13,703 nucleotides of DNA, from contig JABHIC010000201.1 of the NCBI GenBank assembly GCA_018671205.1, positions 1 to 13,703 on the forward strand, read 5' to 3'. Shown piece by piece: positions 13,015 through 13,703 of this stretch. Position 1 is the stretch's first letter; every line of letters begins with the position of its first letter. The stretch comes from Gammaproteobacteria bacterium. Its GTDB lineage: Bacteria > Pseudomonadota > Gammaproteobacteria > GCF-002020875. A program made the position numbers and the translations under genes. A model generated the notes under the pieces. That model was not told the DNA's origin, searched no databases, and saw only the letters and a program-made list of their open reading frames with translations.

Positions 13015-13703
13015 CCGTGCTGCTCCAGTAGATAACGGTCCATAATTTTTTTCGCAATCGGTGCGGCCACAGAGCCACCATGCCCCCCATTTTCGATGAT
13101 CACAGCGATCGCAATCTCTGGCTCCTCCTGTGGGGCAAAGGCGACAAACAGGGCATGGTCACGCAGATGCTCCGGTAGACTCGCCTCATCATATTGGTCC
13201 CCCTGTTTTACAGTATAGACCTGTGCGGTTCCGGTCTTACCGGCAATAGAGTATTTGGAATTTTTGCCAATTTTTCTGGCGGTGCCATGTCTGCTGTGAG
13301 CCACACGGCGCATCGATTCATAGACATGAGCCCAATTTTCCTGCTGTTGGATCTCAACCTGGTTGAGTGGCTGGTAGGGTTGAAGCTGAGGGTTTGTGAC
13401 CCCTACGCCCTGGGTTGCGTAGAGTAGATGAGGTTGCATCCGCTGTCCCTGGTTGGCTAAAGTGGCGATGGCCGAGGCAAGCTGCAGGGGGGTGATGGTA
13501 AAGAAGCCTTGGCCAATACCTACACTGAGGGTCTCTCCCGGGTACCACGGCTCCTCCCGATGGATCTGTTTCCATTCGCGTGAGGGGAGGACACCGGGCT
13601 GTTCTCCACTGATATCGGTCCCCGTCGCTGTGCCAAAACCGAATTGGGCCAGATAGTGGTTAATTTCATCGATTCCCATATTAAATGCAAGATTATAAAA
13701 GAA
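13011..13703 (-). CDS. mrdA: Penicillin-binding protein 2, transpeptidase (N-terminal part outside window)
   Basis: PBP2 cross-links peptidoglycan during lateral wall growth and activates RodA. The frame is open to the window edge, giving 230 codons of the C-terminal transpeptidase domain. An ATG at 13679 is internal: the eight codons before it (FFYNLAFN) continue the conserved sequence that follows the SxN motif. Visible are GTDISGEQPGVLPS, YPGETLSVGIGQGFFTITPLQ, the KTG motif in IAGKTGTAQV and HALFVAFAP. The catalytic SxxK and the SxN motif lie outside the window. The stop overlaps the rodA start by four bases. Confidence 0.97.
   Translation of the reverse strand, partial: FFYNLAFNMGIDEINHYLAQFGFGTATGTDISGEQPGVLPSREWKQIHREEPWYPGETLSVGIGQGFFTITPLQLASAIATLANQGQRMQPHLLYATQGVGVTNPQLQPYQPLNQVEIQQQENWAHVYESMRRVAHSRHGTARKIGKNSKYSIAGKTGTAQVYTVKQGDQYDEASLPEHLRDHALFVAFAPQEEPEIAIAVIIENGGHGGSVAAPIAKKIMDRYLLEQHG

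Overview
The window looks like chromosomal DNA of a sulfur-oxidising gammaproteobacterium. Two conserved gammaproteobacterial housekeeping blocks, thiG-trmB on the left and mrdA-rodA-mltB-rlpA-dacA-dat-ybeD-lipB-lipA on the right, flank a sulfide-oxidation locus built around flavocytochrome c sulfide dehydrogenase (FccA/FccB). No mobile element, tRNA, rRNA or CRISPR array is visible. Genus or species cannot be assigned by eye.

Left block, plus strand (1-3107): the 3' part of thiG (thiamine thiazole synthase) is followed by trmB (tRNA m7G46 methyltransferase), a membrane-anchored TlpA/ResA-like thioredoxin, and a flavoprotein of the sulfide:quinone oxidoreductase (SQR)/FccB superfamily. Gaps are 10-42 bases, so these are probably co-transcribed. 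The SQR-like protein lacks the middle one of the three SQR cysteines.

Sulfide locus, plus strand (3108-5359): a 197-base spacer with candidate promoter and operator elements precedes fccA (diheme cytochrome c with a lipoprotein-type signal) and fccB (Tat-exported FAD subunit with all three hallmark cysteines). Both genes have strong Shine-Dalgarno sites, and the unit ends in a strong hairpin terminator. A convergent ArsR-family repressor gene (minus strand, about 5405-5740) follows. It has a C-terminal Cys-x-Cys but lacks the first cysteine of the SqrR/BigR persulfide-sensor pair, and is a candidate local regulator.

Right block, minus strand (5936-13703), read from high to low coordinates: mrdA (PBP2, partial), rodA, mltB, rlpA, dacA, dat, ybeD, lipB, lipA. 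The first five make and trim lateral-wall peptidoglycan (transpeptidase, SEDS glycosyltransferase, two lytic transglycosylases, D,D-carboxypeptidase). dat interconverts D-amino acids that feed the wall, and ybeD-lipB-lipA form the usual lipoate synthesis end of this cluster. Junctions are mostly short gaps or overlaps. The largest internal gap, before dacA, carries a plausible promoter.

Most notable points: dat has a full-length conserved N-terminus but no ATG, GTG or TTG at its expected start (an ATC sits there behind a GGAG); MltB carries an inserted FimV/LysM-like domain and no lipobox; the SQR-like flavoprotein is missing a catalytic cysteine and sits next to a periplasmic thioredoxin; FccA appears to be lipid-anchored. 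No gene-free stretch exceeds 300 bases.
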